Shown here piece by piece: positions 38,767-47,111 of a stretch of DNA of 64,000 bases (position 1 is its first letter; every line of letters starts with the position of its first letter). The notes beneath the pieces are model-generated. The model was given only the letters and a program-made list of their open reading frames with translations, had not been told where the DNA came from and made no database searches. This DNA comes from Lysinibacillus sp. B2A1. Its GTDB lineage: Bacteria; Bacillota; Bacilli; Bacillales_A; Planococcaceae. The translations under genes were made by a program, and so were the position numbers. The DNA is taken from NCBI GenBank assembly GCA_002973635.1, contig CP027224.1:4288501-4352500 (forward strand). The letters run 5' to 3'.

Positions 38767-39506
38767 GACAGAACACCTTCCTTATGACATGCTAATAATT
38801 CGACAATACGTTCCACTAAAACTTTCCTTACATTATGGTCGTAGCCTAAACTTTCACATAATGTGATGTTACGATTCTCATATTCTTGCAATCGCTTTGT
38901 TATACTTTGTCGAAGAATTCCTGTAAACAATAAATACGGCACGATAAATACTGGATCAACCTCATTTTTCTTTTGCTGTAGCCACTCTTCAAAAGTTGGA
39001 CCTATTCCATACAAAAAACATGTGTCTACGGAAATGTAAGCATATTTATCACGTAGCCTTGCTGCAATTTTAGCTAGATCTCTCTTGACTGCTGAATCAC
39101 TACTCCCACGACCAATTAGTAAAACACTTGCATTGTTAGTAGGTAATTTTGTTTCTAAAATCCTAGTGTGCAGTGTGTCAATTAATAATTCATGGACACC
39201 TAGTGGTTCACCGTATGTAAATGCTACATGGGGATGCTGTTTTTTTGCTCTTTCGATTTCACTTGGAATATCCTGCTTTGCATGTTGAGCAGCTAGCAAT
39301 AAAATAGGCATGATCGCGATAGCTGTAGCCCCTCGTTTAATACAGCTATCAATCCCTTCAGCAATGGTGGGTACTGCCAATTCCAGAAAACAAATTTCTT
39401 GAATCGGTATATCAATCTCCAGTTGTACACCCTTTAGAAAAGCAATAGCTTGCTCCACACCTTCCTTTACACGGCTTCCATGTGCAATATATAAAATGGC
39501 TTGCAT
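38760..39506 (-). CDS. sirB: Sirohydrochlorin ferrochelatase
   Basis: Inserts Fe2+ into sirohydrochlorin to give siroheme. It has 248 residues in two CbiX-like halves. Metal-binding histidines appear in AILYIAHGSRVKEGVEQAIA (His near residue 9) and in ILLLAAQHAKQDIP. The second half repeats the fold (LLIGRGSSDSAVKRDL) without the histidine. The ATG at 39506 follows aaggatg, 12 bases after sumT. It supplies the cofactor of CysI. Confidence 0.92.
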   Translation of the reverse strand: MQAILYIAHGSRVKEGVEQAIAFLKGVQLEIDIPIQEICFLELAVPTIAEGIDSCIKRGATAIAIMPILLLAAQHAKQDIPSEIERAKKQHPHVAFTYGEPLGVHELLIDTLHTRILETKLPTNNASVLLIGRGSSDSAVKRDLAKIAARLRDKYAYISVDTCFLYGIGPTFEEWLQQKKNEVDPVFIVPYLLFTGILRQSITKRLQEYENRNITLCESLGYDHNVRKVLVERIVELLACHKEGVLSW

Positions 39507-39518
39507 AAATCCACATCC

Positions 39519-40295
39519 TTACACAGAATTTTTTACTAACTGTGGCTGTGGAATGCTTTGCTCAAACCATTGAATTGATTCCCTCAATGTAACAACCTTT
39601 CCCACTACAATTATGCTTGGATTTTGGATATTTTCTCGTTGTACAATCTTTTCTATAGTTGCTAAAGTACCCGTAACTGTCTTTTGTTGGGAAAGCGTTC
39701 CCCAATGTATAAGTGCTACAGGAGTTTCTTCATCACGACCATACTTAAGCAGCTGCTGACGAATATAGGGAAGATTACCAACCCCCATATAAATTGCAAT
39801 TGTATCAATTCCTTTTGCAAGACTTTCCCATTGTATGGCATCGTCTTTGCCCTCTCTCATATGACCAGTAACCATCGCAAAGCTTGAGCTTAAATCGCGA
39901 TGTGTAACTGGAATTCCTGCATAGGCTGGTGCTGCTATCCCGGAAGAAATACCGGGGACAATTTCAAATGGAATATTATGGTGTACTAGCACCTCTGCTT
40001 CCTCGGCCCCTCTGCCAAATACGAAAGGGTCACCTCCCTTTAATCTCGTCACAATTTTTCCCTGCTGTGCATAGCTGACAATTGATTGATTAATATGCTC
40101 CTGAATCATGGCATGTTGCTGAGGCAGTTTACCGCAAAAGATTAGTTGAGCTTCCTTTTTAGCATAAGCGAGCAACTCTTTATTAATCAGTCTGTCATAC
40201 AAGATGACATCCGCACATTTGATACACCTTAATCCTTTGACAGTGATCAAATCCACATCTCCAGGACCAGCACCAACTATAAAAACTTTACCCAT
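39519..40295 (-). CDS. sumT: Uroporphyrinogen-III C-methyltransferase
   Basis: Methylates uroporphyrinogen III twice with SAM to precorrin-2, the first step to siroheme. It has 258 residues. Motifs: VFIVGAGPGDVDLITVKGLR at the N-terminus, VTRLKGGDPFVFGRGAEEAE, VPGISSGIAAPAYAGIPVTH and IAIYMGVGNLP. The ATG at 40295 follows gaaggag. It lies downstream of an attenuator leader of the cysH/sbp type. The middle enzyme, precorrin-2 dehydrogenase (sirC), is absent from the window. Confidence 0.94.
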   Translation of the reverse strand: MGKVFIVGAGPGDVDLITVKGLRCIKCADVILYDRLINKELLAYAKKEAQLIFCGKLPQQHAMIQEHINQSIVSYAQQGKIVTRLKGGDPFVFGRGAEEAEVLVHHNIPFEIVPGISSGIAAPAYAGIPVTHRDLSSSFAMVTGHMREGKDDAIQWESLAKGIDTIAIYMGVGNLPYIRQQLLKYGRDEETPVALIHWGTLSQQKTVTGTLATIEKIVQRENIQNPSIIVVGKVVTLRESIQWFEQSIPQPQLVKNSV

Positions 40296-40331
40296 TTCAT
40301 TTCACTCCTTCTCGTCTCTTGTTAGAGATAG

Positions 40332-40463
40332 AAAAAAGGCTCATATTATCCATGGGCATAGCGATGCCTATGAACAATATGAGCCTCTAGTTTGCTAGTC
40401 AGCTACGTTTTTAATTCTTAGTAATATAATAAGAATAATAAATAATTTAGTATATTCTGTCAA
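40332..40463 (-). promoter_or_regulatory. sumT promoter and sulfur attenuator leader
   Basis: Minus strand: TTGACA (40463-40458), 17 bp, TATTAT (40440-40435). About 25 nt into the transcript comes GCTGA, CTAG-CAAA-CTAG, AGGC (40403-40383). AGGC opens an 11-bp perfect terminator stem, AGGCTCATATT (40386-40376) with AATATGAGCCT (40347-40337), an inner CAT-GGCAT/ATGCC-ATG stem, and T6 ending at 40332. It lies 36 bases before the sumT start. This is the shortest of the three leaders, so the GCTGR hairpin alone may be the sensing part. Confidence 0.8.
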
Positions 40464-40539
40464 CAGTTTATTTCATACCTTTTGAATGATTTTTTCAAGG
40501 ACAACACCAATTGAAAGCTATATAAATATTTCTAAATCA

Positions 40540-40578
40540 AGAAAAAACCAGTCGGCGATTTAATATCGACAACTGGTT
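40540..40578 (-). terminator. Terminator after the Gly/Pro/Tyr-rich gene
   Basis: Stem AACCAGT ... ACTGGTT with inner CGAT/ATCG, followed by TTTTTTC on the minus strand. Confidence 0.85.
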
Positions 40579-40593
40579 AGCATATTTCACTAT

Positions 40594-40791
40594 TCAATAA
40601 GGTCTACGATATCGTGGTGGATATGGTCGACCTGGACGGAAATAAGGACCTGGTGGATATGGACGATAGTTTGGATAATACGGTGGATATGGGCCAAATT
40701 GTGATCCAAGTAAACTTCCTAAAAAACCTCCAAAAAACGGTGCACCGAATGGCCAAAAGCCTCCTCCTGGATAACCTCCGAAAAATGGCAT
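40594..40791 (-). CDS. Gly/Pro/Tyr-rich small protein, coat-like
   Basis: Sixty-five residues, with a Phe/Gly-rich N-terminal half (MPFFGGYPGGGFWPFGAPFF) and a Pro/Tyr/Arg-rich C-terminal half (PYPPGPYFRPGRPYPPRYRR). The ATG follows gggaggt, and a terminator lies just past the stop, so it is very likely expressed. Composition resembles small spore-coat or surface proteins of Bacillales. That is an inference from composition only, and no family is named. Confidence 0.65.
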   Translation of the reverse strand: MPFFGGYPGGGFWPFGAPFFGGFLGSLLGSQFGPYPPYYPNYRPYPPGPYFRPGRPYPPRYRRPY

Positions 40792-40936
40792 AAGCTACCT
40801 CCCTTTTTACTTTATCGTATGAAGGGAGGGCATAACTATCGCATGTACATCGCCTAAGCTATTTGACTTTATCGAGGGAAAACTTATCTTCTATCAATTT
40901 CTCTACCTAAACAAGTTGACAACCACCGTAACGTTT

Positions 40937-42445
40937 TTAATTCTCTTCCCCTAGTCGTTGCACAAAGTTTGCAATTGTTCTTACCATGACACCTGTACCA
41001 CCCTTTGGACCCAAATCATGTACAGCAACTGCATCAGATGTGCCAGCGATGTCTAAATGAATCCATGGCGTATCTCCAACAAACTCACCAACAAAGCCTC
41101 CACCGAAAATCATATGTCCATCTCGACCTGGAGAATTATTTAAATCAGCAACATCCGATTTACGAATTCGTTTTTTATCACTTTCTGTTAACGGCATGCG
41201 CCATACAAATTCATCCGTTTCCTGTGAAGCTTCCATAAATGCAGCAAAGAATTCATCATCATTCGATAATGCCCCAGTTTTATCCATACCAAGTGCTGTA
41301 ATCACCCCACCTGTTAATGTCGCTACATCAATAAGCGAAGTTGCACCTTGCTGTTTAGCATAGGTAGTAGCATCTGCTAAGACTAAGCGTCCCTCAGCAT
41401 CCGTATTTAATATTTCAACTGTTTTACCACTATACGTTGTAATGACATCATCTGGTTTAAATGCTGTATCCGAAACCATATTATCAGTAGAACCAATAAC
41501 AGCTACAACATTTTTATTTGGACGTAATTCACCAATGATTTTCATAGCGCCAAGCACTGCTGCTGCACCACCCATATCGCCTTTCATGCCTACCATTGAA
41601 TCCTTTGGCTTTAAGGAGTAGCCGCCTGTATCATATGTAACGCCTTTACCTACAAGACCAATTGGATTTTCAAAGTCTTCAGTAGCTTTATATTTTAATG
41701 TGATTAAACGAGGCTCTTCTTGGGAGCCTTGATTAACACTTAAAATACCGCCCATACCAAGCTCCTCTAATTGTGCTTTATTTAAAATCTCAACTTCAAA
41801 ATCATAGTCTGTCGCAAGAGATTCTGCATAATTAGCCAAGTCTGTTGCTGTTAGAAGATTCGGCGGTAAATTAATTAAGCTTCGTGCTTCGTTTACTGCA
41901 TCTGCATAAATAAGTCCCACCCCAAAACTTGCCACTACCTCATCAATATCATTAGCTTTAGTTACTAGATGTATAGCCTCAATTCGCTTATCGACTTCAT
42001 TTGATGTTGTTTTATAATGAGGAATTGTATAATAACCAAGACCTGCTCCCTCACCAGCTAAAAATGCAACATCTGTAACAGTAATATCTTCAGTCGTAAA
42101 AGATTCAAGCCAAATCGAATACTCCTTAACCTTTAAGGCTCTAAGCTCCTTACCTACTAAACCAAATGCTGCACGAATATTGCCTTCTGTTAGATTTTTA
42201 CGTTCATCTAAGCCCACAAATAAAATACGTTTAAGATTTGCGTGATCTTTCATAAATGGCAACTTTGTTATTTTTTTTAGCTCTGTCGATACGTCCCCTG
42301 CGCTAAGCCACGCATTAATGGATTCTCCATAAAATGATGAAAAGCTATCCCAATCCTGCATTTGTTCACGATGTTTTGTGACCCCTACCACTAACACTTC
42401 AGTAGAAATCGTTTCAAATGTTTTTGCTTCTTTTACAATATGCAT
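40937..42445 (-). CDS. pepA: Leucyl aminopeptidase (M17 family)
   Basis: A cytosolic di-zinc/manganese aminopeptidase of 502 residues. Metal ligands are in VGKGVTYDTGGYSLKPKDSM, MKGDMGGAAAVLGAM and the signature NTDAEGRLVLADA (family NTDAEGRL). The start chosen is the ATG at 42445 (MHIVKEAKTF), correctly spaced from gaatggagg; the in-frame ATG at 42463 precedes that site. It stands alone between a small-protein gene and the divergent yuiD. Confidence 0.94.
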   Translation of the reverse strand: MHIVKEAKTFETISTEVLVVGVTKHREQMQDWDSFSSFYGESINAWLSAGDVSTELKKITKLPFMKDHANLKRILFVGLDERKNLTEGNIRAAFGLVGKELRALKVKEYSIWLESFTTEDITVTDVAFLAGEGAGLGYYTIPHYKTTSNEVDKRIEAIHLVTKANDIDEVVASFGVGLIYADAVNEARSLINLPPNLLTATDLANYAESLATDYDFEVEILNKAQLEELGMGGILSVNQGSQEEPRLITLKYKATEDFENPIGLVGKGVTYDTGGYSLKPKDSMVGMKGDMGGAAAVLGAMKIIGELRPNKNVVAVIGSTDNMVSDTAFKPDDVITTYSGKTVEILNTDAEGRLVLADATTYAKQQGATSLIDVATLTGGVITALGMDKTGALSNDDEFFAAFMEASQETDEFVWRMPLTESDKKRIRKSDVADLNNSPGRDGHMIFGGGFVGEFVGDTPWIHLDIAGTSDAVAVHDLGPKGGTGVMVRTIANFVQRLGEEN

Positions 42446-42572
42446 GTTAATTCCTCCATTCATTCTCCATTATACCTAAGTTTCAGAAAACGCGTAATAT
42501 TTGGCTATAGCTTCTTTTAGAAAATAATGAATGTTATAATAAAGGCAATTATAAGTGAAGGTTGTGATGATT

Positions 42573-43049
42573 ATGAGTTTACTTCAAAATACCCCTTTAC
42601 TCGTTGCCCTCTTTGCAGTTCTCTTTGCACAATTTGTCAAAATTCCTATTCATTTTTTAATGACCAGACAGATTAAATGGGGACTGTTTACTTCCACTGG
42701 AGGAATGCCTAGCTCACATTCCGCTTCTGTTACAGGACTTACGACCTCTATCGCCTATGAAACTGGATTAGATTCTCCAATTTTCGCTGTAGCCGCCATG
42801 TTCTCATTTATCGTTATGTATGATGCAAGTGGCGTTCGCTATCAGGCAGGTCAACACGCAGCCATCTTAAATCAGCTACGAAAGGACTTTCAAACTTTGC
42901 TTCATGATTTAAAGAAATGGCCACAAATGGATGGACAAGAAAAAATGGAAGAGCTGAAAACATTGCTAGGTCACAAGCGAAGCGAGGTTTTTTTCGGGGC
43001 ATTAACAGGCATTTTTATCGCCATCATCACCTACCAGTTACTATTATAA
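42573..43049 (+). CDS. yuiD: YuiD-like divergent PAP2-type membrane protein
   Basis: A 158-residue membrane protein of the DUF212 family, related to acid phosphatase/vanadium haloperoxidase-like PAP2 proteins. The conserved motif STGGMPSSHSASVTGL is present, with DASGVRYQAGQHA and a C-terminal helix (FGALTGIFIAIITYQLLL). Start at the ATG at 42573 (MSLLQNTPLL), which aligns with B. subtilis YuiD. ATGs just upstream (42555, 42567) are possible. It is convergent with yuiB, as part of the yui neighbourhood. Confidence 0.88.
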   Translation: MSLLQNTPLLVALFAVLFAQFVKIPIHFLMTRQIKWGLFTSTGGMPSSHSASVTGLTTSIAYETGLDSPIFAVAAMFSFIVMYDASGVRYQAGQHAAILNQLRKDFQTLLHDLKKWPQMDGQEKMEELKTLLGHKRSEVFFGALTGIFIAIITYQLLL

Positions 43050-43054
43050 AAAAA

Positions 43055-43096
43055 TCAGTATTTATCTCTATATCAACTCATAGAGATAAATACTGA
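43055..43096. terminator. Bidirectional terminator
   Basis: A 16-bp perfect stem TCAGTATTTATCTCTA / TAGAGATAAATACTGA between the convergent yuiD and yuiB genes. Confidence 0.9.
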
Positions 43097-43102
43097 AGCT
43101 TG

Positions 43103-43432
43103 TTAAAACATTCGATAGCCACTTTTACGTAAATAAATCATGACAATCCCAGCTACTATAGAACCTGCAAAGCCACCAGATAGAATAGCAATATCTACAA
43201 ATTGCAATGCTTGTAATTTATCGATTAAAGCTGGAAACGCAGAGCCTGGCTTGAAAATATAATCTAAAAAGCCTACATCATCAACAATAAATATAACAAC
43301 AATCGGATACACAATTGCCATTAACCATGTCATTCGCAGAAGCATATTTAATAAAAATCCGATACCAAAGAACATGACGAAAAATAACAAAATTGAAATG
43401 ATTAGCTGAACTAATGAAACTGGACCATCCAT
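43103..43432 (-). CDS. yuiB: YuiB-like membrane protein
   Basis: A 109-residue membrane protein with three hydrophobic helices, including VQLIISILLFFVMFFGIGFL and LMAIVYPIVVIFIVDDVG. It matches B. subtilis YuiB, also beside yuiD. The function is unknown. The ATG at 43432 follows cggaggt. Confidence 0.85.
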   Translation of the reverse strand: MDGPVSLVQLIISILLFFVMFFGIGFLLNMLLRMTWLMAIVYPIVVIFIVDDVGFLDYIFKPGSAFPALIDKLQALQFVDIAILSGGFAGSIVAGIVMIYLRKSGYRMF

Positions 43433-43603
43433 GTATGTATAACCTCCGTTTTCCTCTCATTAGTTTACATGATTACGACAACGCTTTCAATGAACATAGC
43501 CTTGTTTTCGCTTGTTCGTCATATTTAGGAAAATCATTTTGATTTTGCTAAACGTTTAACATTTAATGAGAGAATAATGGTTCCCTAAAGCACCAAATAC
43601 TCG

Positions 43604-44113
43604 TTACCCTCCATTATCTTTTTTAAAGAATAATCGATAAGATGAATAGCCAAACACATCGCCTGGATTAATGCCCTCAATCCCTTGTAATTGGTGTTTT
43701 TCAAATTGATTGGAGGCCATCTCTTTTAACATAACGGATGTCATTTCATCTTGTGCTAGCTCCTGTGGGTACATCCATTTTGCCTCTAACAATTCATTTT
43801 CTTGAATACAAATCGGCTGTTGATCATCTATCATTCGACAATAAAAAATTGCCATATTATCACTAATTTCACCCCGAATAACACCTGTACGAAAACCAAT
43901 TAAGCCAGATACGCAGCAATCAATACCTGTTTCTTCCTTTAATTCTCTGACAACAGCCTCATCCACCGTTTCACCCGCATTTACAAATCCAGCTGGCAAT
44001 GACCATCTTCCCTTTAAGCCACTATATGCTTTTTTTACAACCAGCCATTGACCGAACTCATTGACAGCAACTCCAGCAACCCCCAACCAAACTTTCCCTC
44101 TATCTTTCTTCAT
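43604..44113 (-). CDS. Nudix hydrolase
   Basis: A 169-residue pyrophosphohydrolase. The complete Nudix box is visible as [14 protein letters not shown] then RELKEETGI, preceded by KGRWSLPAG. The substrate cannot be told. The start chosen is the ATG at 44113 after agaggtg; the GTG at 44122 sits in that site. Two minus-strand hairpin terminators lie upstream, one about 100 bases before the start. Confidence 0.88.
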   Translation of the reverse strand: MKKDRGKVWLGVAGVAVNEFGQWLVVKKAYSGLKGRWSLPAGFVNAGETVDEAVVRELKEETGIDCCVSGLIGFRTGVIRGEISDNMAIFYCRMIDDQQPICIQENELLEAKWMYPQELAQDEMTSVMLKEMASNQFEKHQLQGIEGINPGDVFGYSSYRLFFKKDNGG

Positions 44114-44207
44114 CTCATTCACCTCTTATATCAATATTATAACTGCTCATTTTCTATACGGAGAAGCATTAATTCAGAATTATTAGTGTTTAGCTAAAAA
44201 ATGCAGC

Positions 44208-44230
44208 AAAAAACCTTCTCACCAGAAGGG
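44208..44230 (-). terminator. Minus-strand hairpin with T-run upstream of the Nudix gene
   Basis: CCTTCT-GGTG-AGAAGG followed by TTTTTTGC on the minus strand. It is not adjacent to any gene end, since the marR terminator lies 58 bases upstream, so it may be a backup terminator or lie in a leader. Confidence 0.55.
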
Positions 44231-44287
44231 GAGGGCACTGAAAAACTAATTATTAGAAATCTATCTTTTGTTAGATATGAAAACTTG

Positions 44288-44333
44288 AAAAAGCCGATTT
44301 GCATCACATTATTTGTGGCAAATCGACTTTTTT
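44288..44333. terminator. Terminator after the MarR-type gene
   Basis: Stem AAAAAG-CGATTTGC with GCAAATCG-CTTTTT, T-run on both strands, about 90 bases past the stop of the MarR-family gene. Confidence 0.8.
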
Positions 44334-44424
44334 AGTCCCCTTCAAGAAGGTGTGATAGAGGCTGATTTTTACTAGGAGAGATACTACTGGCTTAAGATCT
44401 TTACATCTGAACCTATTACATTAC

Positions 44425-44880
44425 TTAGATTAAATCCTGCATTTCTAAATGTTCCAATTGCCAATTAAGCCTTAAGATGTTTTTTAATTTGGTCACATGC
44501 TCTTCCCCTATTGTATTGACAAGTTGCTGCTCGATTTCTGCTTTGTAATGTTCATTTTTTTCATAGCATTCTTCACCAAATTTAGTCATACGAATAGCTT
44601 TATGTTTCTTACTATGTTCAACTTTACAAACTGTTACTAGTCCTTTAGCTTCCAAATTTTTTATGAATTTATGGGTTGCCTGTCTAGAAAAATCAACATC
44701 CTTAGCCACATCTGAAATCGTTAATTGTTTTTTATATATTTTACCCAAAATATTCCATTCCGAATTAGAAATATAAATATGATTATGTTTATTCCACTTC
44801 TCTTCAGCAAGTCGTCGAAGTATTTCATGACGTTCGCTCAATAAATCAATGACATCCCGATTTTGCAATTCGTCCTTCAA
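44425..44880 (-). CDS. MarR family transcriptional regulator
   Basis: A winged-helix repressor-type protein of about 152 residues. DNA-binding segment: ISNSEWNILGKIYKKQLTIS, then DVAKDVDFSRQATHKFIKNL and EAKGLVTVCKVEHSKKHKAI. The start is best placed at the TTG at 44880, spaced 6 from gaaggtg. The frame is open to 44946, but a TTGACG-N17-TATATT promoter (44942-44914) starts transcription near 44907, so those upstream codons cannot be used. It is divergent from a CarD-like gene across two palindromes and probably represses both. Confidence 0.85.
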   Translation of the reverse strand: MKDELQNRDVIDLLSERHEILRRLAEEKWNKHNHIYISNSEWNILGKIYKKQLTISDVAKDVDFSRQATHKFIKNLEAKGLVTVCKVEHSKKHKAIRMTKFGEECYEKNEHYKAEIEQQLVNTIGEEHVTKLKNILRLNWQLEHLEMQDLI

Positions 44881-44913
44881 CTTATTCACCTTCATTCCAT
44901 ATTTTTCGTTAAT

Positions 44914-44998
44914 AATATACAAAAAAAAATACCACTCGTCAACCAAGTTGACAAAATAAAATTATTTGATTATACTTAATTTAGTCAACTAAGTTGAC
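44914..44998. promoter_or_regulatory. Divergent promoters with two 15-bp MarR-type palindromes
   Basis: Operator 1 GTCAACCAAGTTGAC (44938-44952) and operator 2 GTCAACTAAGTTGAC (44984-44998), centres 46 bp apart. Leftward promoter: TTGACG (44942-44937), 17 bp, TATATT (44919-44914). Rightward promoter: TTGACA (44948-44953), 17 bp, TATACT (44971-44976). Operator 1 overlaps both -35 boxes and operator 2 covers the rightward start site, which fits repression of both genes. Confidence 0.8.
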
Positions 44999-45024
44999 AA
45001 TTTATTTTGTTGGAGGGAATATAC

Positions 45025-45516
45025 ATGTATAATGTTGGCGATGTAGTCATTTATTCATCACATGGGCTTTGTTCAATTGAAGATATCTGTGAACAAACTT
45101 TTAGCGACATTACAAAAACTTACTACGTTTTGCATCCATTAAATGATTCAAAGTTAACCATTCGCACCCCTATTGACAATGCAAAAAAACAGCTTAGAGA
45201 CATCATAAAAAAAGATGAAGCCCTCAAAATTCTTCATTCGTTTACTTCTCCTGGTGTTGAATGGATAGAACAAAACACACATCGTATGCGATCTCATATA
45301 GAAATCATTAAATCCGGTGATCGACAAAAGCAAGCAAATCTCTTAAATACTTTACTAAGAAAAAAGCTTGAATTTCTAGCACAAGAAAAAAAATTCCCAA
45401 ATCAAGAAGAAAAATTACTTCAAACCTTACAGGAATCCATTTTCTCAGAATTTTCGATTGCCCTTAATAAACCCTCAGAAGAAATTTATGAAGATGTATT
45501 AACAAAAATTCAATAA
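45025..45516 (+). CDS. CarD/TRCF-interaction-domain transcription regulator
   Basis: A 163-residue protein with an N-terminal CarD/TRCF RNA-polymerase-interaction domain (MYNVGDVVIYSSHGLCSIED, then YYVLHPL and IRTPIDN). A helical C-terminal region follows (RQKQANLLNTLLRKKLEFLA). CarD-type proteins bind the RNA polymerase beta subunit and tune promoter opening. The start chosen is the ATG at 45025 after ttggaggg. It is controlled by the divergent MarR-type gene through the palindromes between them. B. subtilis YdeB is a comparable protein. Confidence 0.82.
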   Translation: MYNVGDVVIYSSHGLCSIEDICEQTFSDITKTYYVLHPLNDSKLTIRTPIDNAKKQLRDIIKKDEALKILHSFTSPGVEWIEQNTHRMRSHIEIIKSGDRQKQANLLNTLLRKKLEFLAQEKKFPNQEEKLLQTLQESIFSEFSIALNKPSEEIYEDVLTKIQ

Positions 45517-45532
45517 CCATTTTTTGGTACAT

Positions 45533-45580
45533 AAAGAAGCCACAATTATCTCACTAATGGAGAATAATGCGGCTTCTTTC
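45533..45580 (+). terminator. CarD-like gene terminator
   Basis: A 9-bp stem AAAGAAGCC / GGCTTCTTT with a 29-base loop, 16 bases after the stop. Confidence 0.75.
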
Positions 45581-45722
45581 ATATTTTCATCAAATCATAA
45601 ACTACACTTCCCAAAATTCCAAAATTTGTTTTTATATTTTTCAATTTGTTACCACATAAATAACCATTGTGTTATCATTTCTCTAGGAAACTATATTGGT
45701 CAAATAAAGGAGGTTAGTATAT

Positions 45723-45920
45723 ATGGAAAATAAGCAGTTGAAAAAGGGTATACTGATTCTCTTCATCATCTTAGCCTATAGTCTGCTGTCAATTACTTAT
45801 ACACTTATTTTAAATGGTAAAATAAATTGGTCACCATTCATTTTGGCAGTATGTGTGATAGCTTCATTAATTAACATATATCGTAATTACAATAAAACAT
45901 TGAAAAAGGTTAATACCTAA
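45723..45920 (+). CDS. Small two-helix membrane protein, unknown
   Basis: Sixty-five residues: a basic N-terminus (MENKQLKKG), helix 1 (ILILFIILAYSLLSITYTLI), a short loop, helix 2 (WSPFILAVCVIASLINIY) and a basic tail (RNYNKTLKKVNT). The ATG follows a perfect aaaggagg site. No family recognised. It is separated from the CarD-like gene by a terminator and is probably its own unit. Confidence 0.65.
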   Translation: MENKQLKKGILILFIILAYSLLSITYTLILNGKINWSPFILAVCVIASLINIYRNYNKTLKKVNT

Positions 45921-45968
45921 CAAGAGAGTTTTCTTTTCTAAATACATATTTGTTATTTTAGCTTAAAA

Positions 45969-46016
45969 AACTTCTTTGATTTGCTATGTAATGTAACATC
46001 TCAAATCAAAGAAGTT
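45969..46016 (-). terminator. Terminator of a decayed minus-strand gene
   Basis: A 14-bp perfect stem AACTTCTTTGATTT / AAATCAAAGAAGTT. The T-run (TTTTTTAAG) is on the minus-strand side, 29 bases beyond the stop of the gene remnant at 46045-46191. Confidence 0.75.
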
Positions 46017-46044
46017 CGTTATTCACAACCATATTAGGCGTATC

Positions 46045-46191
46045 TTATTTAACCTCGTAATACCCATTTATGAAACTCGTATCTAGTACCTCATACTTAA
46101 ATACTGAGATTTCTTGTGCCTCGCGACTACTCAATCTTGTAATTTCGTTTACTTTAATGTCGAAAACGCTTCGTATGATAAATACGTCAAC
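46045..46191 (-). pseudogene. C-terminal remnant of a minus-strand gene
   Basis: An open stretch of 48 codons ends in TAA and reads VDVFIIRSVFDIKVNEITRL, then SSREAQEISVFKYEVLDTSF and INGYYEVK. It is preceded in frame by a stop, has no usable start or ribosome site, and is followed by a proper terminator. It looks like the end of a lost gene. The family is not recognised. The surrounding gap (45921-46391) shows no other gene. Confidence 0.5.
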
Positions 46192-46391
46192 TTAAAACCG
46201 TTTTGCTATGTTTATAAAGGGTAAAATGAAGGCTTTATTCTTTCTTATCTATACCCCACTAATACGTTATTTCAGTCTGATCTCCACAAAACTTTTATTG
46301 TTACTAATGAAGTAATTTAGTTAAAAAATAATTTGAGTACTTGTTATTCTAAATGGTAAAATTTGATTAAATATTTTAACGAGGTGAGTTT

Positions 46392-46766
46392 GTGAAATAC
46401 TTTGAAGAAGCCAAAAATATCTGGAAAAATTACGTTCCGAAGAGTGGTCAATCAGAAATTGTTGAAGGCGAACTAATTAGAGCGATTGAAAAACTTCGAT
46501 ATGAAGCACAAAATAATGGGAATGGTAACTGGGATGAAGGATTTGAATTATTTTGCCAGTACATATGGGATATCCTAAACGATGACAAAGTTTTCGAAAA
46601 GGATGTTTTACATGAAATACGAACAGATATAGATACTATAAATAATAGTGAAGTACCATACTTGGAAGATGATTTATATGATAGAATTACTGACCATATT
46701 ATTGAATGGAGTATAGCTCACAAAGGTCCTATTAAACGAACAAAAGACCCAAAGCAACATAGATAA
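46392..46766 (+). CDS. Hypothetical acidic protein
   Basis: A 124-residue, largely acidic and helical soluble protein (MKYFEEAKNIWKNYVPKSGQ, then EGELIRAIEKLRYEAQNNGN). The GTG start at 46392 follows gaggtg. Not recognised. Small acidic orphan proteins beside decayed DNA are often immunity or accessory genes, but nothing here proves that. The stop is followed by no clear terminator. Confidence 0.6.
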   Translation: MKYFEEAKNIWKNYVPKSGQSEIVEGELIRAIEKLRYEAQNNGNGNWDEGFELFCQYIWDILNDDKVFEKDVLHEIRTDIDTINNSEVPYLEDDLYDRITDHIIEWSIAHKGPIKRTKDPKQHR

Positions 46767-47111
46767 CTTTTAACATATATCGAGCTTTCAAAAGCCACCA
46801 AGTATTCGAATAGTCCACTTGCGTCCTATTTCGAATACCTTCGCCAATCTTAGCTGTCATAAAATAATTTCAAGCATCAGTTAGTCTGATTTTAAGTACG
46901 GTATAAATTGATTCATTTTCTCTCTTCTTCCACTCTTGCTATACGTCGTTTAATAGAACGATTGTCAGACAAAAAAAGCGCTCCCTTCCGTATCGATTTT
47001 CAATACGTAAGAAAGCGCATTAAGTATATATTCAATTATCTAATAAAAACTAACTAACAACTACTCGGTATAAATACGTAAGCACGACGATTTACTGTCC
47101 GTCCAAATTAA
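46767..47111. other. Gap with faint coding remnant
   Basis: No intact gene. On the minus strand just past the hesB-type gene's terminator, about 19 codons (SDNRSIKRRIARVEEERK then stop, near 46915-46968) read like the end of a basic helical protein without any start. The rest is AT-rich and unremarkable. Confidence 0.35.
46970..47019 (-). terminator. Terminator of the IscA-type gene
   Basis: On the minus strand TGCGCTTTCTTACGTAT pairs imperfectly with ATACGGAAGGGAGCGC, followed by TTTTTTTG. Confidence 0.7.

Noticed and set aside
45524..45733. 69-residue plus-strand ORF
   Set aside because: It covers the terminator after the CarD-like gene and has no ribosome site.
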